A stretch of DNA of 16,124 nt from Sulfurimonas sp. (GTDB taxonomy: Bacteria; Campylobacterota; Campylobacteria; Campylobacterales; Sulfurimonadaceae). Below, in pieces: positions 13,920 through 16,124 of this stretch (within the stretch, counting starts at the first letter, position 1; each line of letters starts with the position of its first letter). The translations under genes were made by a program, and so were the position numbers. The stretch is taken from positions 1-16,124 of the forward strand of contig NZ_JALNZY010000049.1 of the NCBI RefSeq assembly GCF_023229105.1, given 5' to 3'. Under the pieces are notes generated by a model. That model saw only the letters and a list, made by a program, of their open reading frames with translations. It did not search any database and was not told the origin of the DNA.

Positions 13920-15859
13920 ATAAAAAAAAATTCAGCTCTCTTTCTAATAAAATAGTATTTTCTATAGCTTTTGTTTCACTTGCTATTACCATTGTAGTTT
14001 TTATAATTTCTAGTAAAATTAACAAAGAGGCATTTCACCAAATAGAGATTGAAAAAGCTACTATTATTGCGCAGACTATAGAACCGCTAATTGCTGTTAA
14101 TATCTATCTAGAGATGGAAGATAAAATCAACCAAATAATACTCCAGCTTATAGAAAACCCAAATATCCTTGCCATAAAAGTAATAAAAAATGACAAACTT
14201 ATAAACTATATAGAATCAAAAGAGTATAAAAGCGATATTAAAGAGTCTTTTGTCGTAAAGAGGACTCTGACTCAACCCAACTCGACAAAAACAATCGGTG
14301 AGCTGGTTCTTGTTTACTCAAATAAGGGATACAAGAAGCTTATAGCAAAATATACAAATTTAACACTTATGCTTATAGTAACCCTAGTAGTGCTCTTTAT
14401 ACTATTTGGTCTCTATGTAAAAAAACTCCTTCGCCCGTTAAGAGAGATATCAAAACTGCTTAAAAACTACTCTGTAAATAAAAATATTCAAATTCCGTTT
14501 ATATCACAAAATAATGAAATTGGACTAATTTCAAATACCCTTAATAATATGCAGCAAAAAATTCTTCAATACTCAAAAAAGCAAGAAAATATAAACCGTT
14601 TTCTTGAAGAGAAGGTCAACGAAAAGACTCTTGAACTTAACGCACAGCTATATATAGATGCGCTAACGGGATTGCCAAATAGATTTAGCATGTTTCATGA
14701 AATTGATAAGATAAAAGATGGCGCTTTGCTTATAATCAACATTGACGACTTTAAAGAGATTAATGATTTTTTTGGACATGTTGCAGGTGATAGCATTTTA
14801 AAAAAATTCTCAAACAGACTCAAAGATATATTTAAAGATAATGAGTTTATAAGTCTAAAACGCCTCTCAGGAGATGAATTTGCTCTTCTCTTTGCTCAAA
14901 AACCTCCACTGCAAGAGTTCATAAACATAGGAGAAAAATTAATTGAAGATGTAGAAAAAATGCTTTTTTTTCATGAAAAAAGCGAGGTAAGCATAAGGGT
15001 GACAATTGGAGGAGCATATCAGATAGAAGGTGCTCTTGAAAAAGCCGATATAGCTCTTAAATCGGCAAAAAAACAGCAGAAATCTTTTTTGCTTTATGAT
15101 GAAAAGCTAAATATAGAAGATGAATACAAAAAGAACATGGAGTGGGTCAAAAAACTCAAAAAAGCTATTGAACGTGATAGAATTGTTCCATATTTTCAAC
15201 CGATATTTGATAACTCTACAGATAAAATTGCCAGCTATGAGTGTCTTATTCGTTTGATTGATGATGAGGATAGTGTAATCAGCCCATACTATTTTCTCAA
15301 TATTGCCAAAAAAAGCAGATTATACAGTACACTAACGAAGATTATGGTTGAAAAAAGCTGTATTTACTTTGAGTATCTCAACTATGCTTTCTCAATTAAT
15401 TTGTCAGTTGAAGATATACTTGATAAAGATGTCGTCAATTATATTAAAGAAAAAATACAAACACATAATGTTGCAAATAGAATTATTTTTGAGATATTAG
15501 AATCAGAAGGTATAGAAGAGTATGAAGAAGTCTCTGCGTTTATTGGCGAGATGAAGAGACTCGGATGCAGAATTGCAGTTGATGACTTTGGAAGCGGATA
15601 CTCAAATTTTGAACATCTTCTTAAGCTAAATGTTGACTATATCAAGATTGACGGCACTTTAATAAAAAACCTTGATAAAGATATAAGTGCGCAAATAATA
15701 GTTGGGACAATTGTAGATTTTGCAAAAAGATTAAACTTATTGACTGTTGCAGAGTTTGTACACAACAAAGAAATTTTTGAAAAAGTCAAAGAGCTCAATG
15801 TTGATCGTACTCAGGGATATTTCCTCTCAGAGCCCCAAAAAAGCACAATTAATAATTGA
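13916..15859 (+). CDS. membrane-bound GGDEF-EAL c-di-GMP protein with periplasmic sensor
   Basis: Two membrane helices (about 13-32 and 148-168) flank a periplasmic segment (33-147) resembling the CHASE8-type sensor of YfiN/LapD-like proteins. Then come a HAMP-like region (169-221), a linker coiled coil, a GGDEF domain (about 245-397) and an EAL domain (about 410-643). The cyclase signature is SGDEF at 318-322, with DALTGLPNR at 248-256 and INIDDFKEIND at 274-284; the RxxD product-inhibition site is absent. The phosphodiesterase side keeps E442 (ECLIR in place of EALLR), N495, E529, DD at 556-557, K577, E613 and Q633, so hydrolysis looks possible. Which activity dominates cannot be told. AAGG 8 bases upstream supports the ATG. 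Next to a YfiR-like gene it is a likely YfiN-type output module. Confidence 0.93.
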   Translation: MNKKKFSSLSNKIVFSIAFVSLAITIVVFIISSKINKEAFHQIEIEKATIIAQTIEPLIAVNIYLEMEDKINQIILQLIENPNILAIKVIKNDKLINYIESKEYKSDIKESFVVKRTLTQPNSTKTIGELVLVYSNKGYKKLIAKYTNLTLMLIVTLVVLFILFGLYVKKLLRPLREISKLLKNYSVNKNIQIPFISQNNEIGLISNTLNNMQQKILQYSKKQENINRFLEEKVNEKTLELNAQLYIDALTGLPNRFSMFHEIDKIKDGALLIINIDDFKEINDFFGHVAGDSILKKFSNRLKDIFKDNEFISLKRLSGDEFALLFAQKPPLQEFINIGEKLIEDVEKMLFFHEKSEVSIRVTIGGAYQIEGALEKADIALKSAKKQQKSFLLYDEKLNIEDEYKKNMEWVKKLKKAIERDRIVPYFQPIFDNSTDKIASYECLIRLIDDEDSVISPYYFLNIAKKSRLYSTLTKIMVEKSCIYFEYLNYAFSINLSVEDILDKDVVNYIKEKIQTHNVANRIIFEILESEGIEEYEEVSAFIGEMKRLGCRIAVDDFGSGYSNFEHLLKLNVDYIKIDGTLIKNLDKDISAQIIVGTIVDFAKRLNLLTVAEFVHNKEIFEKVKELNVDRTQGYFLSEPQKSTINN

Positions 15860-15904
15860 GTCTTTTTAAATAGAGAATAAAGGCATAATTTATTTTTAAA
15901 ATCA

Positions 15905-15910
15905 TATAAT
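15905..15910 (+). promoter_or_regulatory. -10 box directly upstream of zupT
   Basis: A perfect TATAAT ends 6 bases before the ATG at 15917, with a T-rich stretch upstream. Normal spacing would put the transcript start at or next to the ATG. No Shine-Dalgarno sequence lies between. Confidence 0.5.
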
Positions 15911-15916
15911 CTTAAC

Positions 15917-16124
15917 ATGCAAGATATATCATTTGAAACCTTTTTATTTGCCTTTACGCTCACTCTTCTTGCTGGAATCTCTACTTCAATAGGTGCAATA
16001 TTGGCATTTTTCTCAAAAAGCAAAAACTACACCATATTGTCAATCGGCATGGGTTTTTCTGCAGGTGTGATGATTTATGTATCGTTTATGGAGATTTTAG
16101 TTAAATCAAAAGAGTCTTTTTCAC
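15917..16124 (+). CDS. zupT: ZIP-family metal transporter, zinc transporter ZupT type, partial at right edge
   Basis: The first 69 residues are in view; the rest runs past the window. They read as the ZupT N-terminus: a first helix with LTLLAGISTSIGAILAFFS, a short loop, then a second helix with SIGMGFSAGVMIYVSFMEIL, matching the E. coli ZupT segment FSLGFAAGIMLLISLMEML as I recall it. ZupT imports Zn2+ and other divalent metals across the inner membrane. The ATG has no ribosome site, and a TATAAT box lies just before it, so translation may be leaderless. It follows the GGDEF-EAL stop by 57 bases and is probably a separate transcription unit. Confidence 0.85.
   Translation, partial: MQDISFETFLFAFTLTLLAGISTSIGAILAFFSKSKNYTILSIGMGFSAGVMIYVSFMEILVKSKESFS

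Noticed and set aside
13916..13930. A9 tract right after the GGDEF-EAL start codon, and a T8 tract early in the YfiR-like gene, as phase-variation sites
   Set aside because: Runs of 8-9 A or T also occur in ordinary genes here, such as the cytochrome and TonB-like genes, so they are expected at this AT content. Campylobacterota phase variation mostly uses G/C tracts.
1..16124. Mobile elements, CRISPR arrays, tRNA or rRNA genes
   Set aside because: No transposase, integrase, direct-repeat array or tRNA-like cloverleaf was seen; nearly all sequence is explained by coding genes with short gaps.

Overview
The window is about 16.1 kb of low-GC, gene-dense bacterial DNA that looks like a Campylobacterota (Epsilonproteobacteria) chromosome, most likely a Sulfurimonas-type organism. 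The basis is the protein character (Apt, HemL, LepB and the M50 protease resemble Campylobacter/Sulfurimonas forms), the AT-rich coding bias, TATAAT-type -10 boxes without clear -35 boxes, and a gene order recalled from memory (hemL, a small c-type cytochrome, folD, lepB/lepP) that Campylobacter jejuni also shows. Genus is an inference; there is no rRNA here to settle it.

Region 1 (1-4087) is small operons in alternating orientation. Leftward: hemL (heme synthesis), an AtpZ/AtpI-like membrane protein and a second small membrane protein cut by the left edge, with overlapping ends. Rightward: an orphan TonB-like protein with a TTG start. Leftward again: a small monoheme cytochrome c followed directly by a CitE-like (HpcH/HpaI family) lyase. 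The hemL/TonB and cytochrome/folD gaps are divergent promoter regions.

Region 2 (4147-10512) is one tightly packed rightward run of eight genes: folD, lepB, an M50 site-2-type protease, rpiB, a small membrane-anchored coiled-coil protein of unknown function, apt, trpB (with no trpA beside it) and pepA. The genes abut, overlap, or lie no more than 51 bases apart, so this is probably a housekeeping operon with perhaps one internal promoter.

Region 3 (about 10530-15859) is the most interesting part. It holds a compact rightward cassette: an acyltransferase of the LuxI/FeeM fold, a TonB-dependent outer-membrane receptor whose start overlaps the acyltransferase end, a secreted YfiR-like periplasmic protein, and a membrane-bound GGDEF-EAL protein with a periplasmic sensor segment. 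A 23-codon ORF sits between the last two and ends in an ATGA overlap. Together they suggest a self-contained circuit: make an acylated small molecule, recognise something at the outer membrane, pass the state through the periplasm, and change c-di-GMP. This is inference from family membership and gene order; the ligand and the direction of signalling are unknown.

Region 4 (15917-16124) is the start of a ZIP-family metal transporter (ZupT type) cut by the right edge. Its -10 box lies so close to the start codon that its mRNA may be leaderless. I saw no rRNA, tRNA, insertion sequence, prophage gene, CRISPR array or convincing strong terminator.
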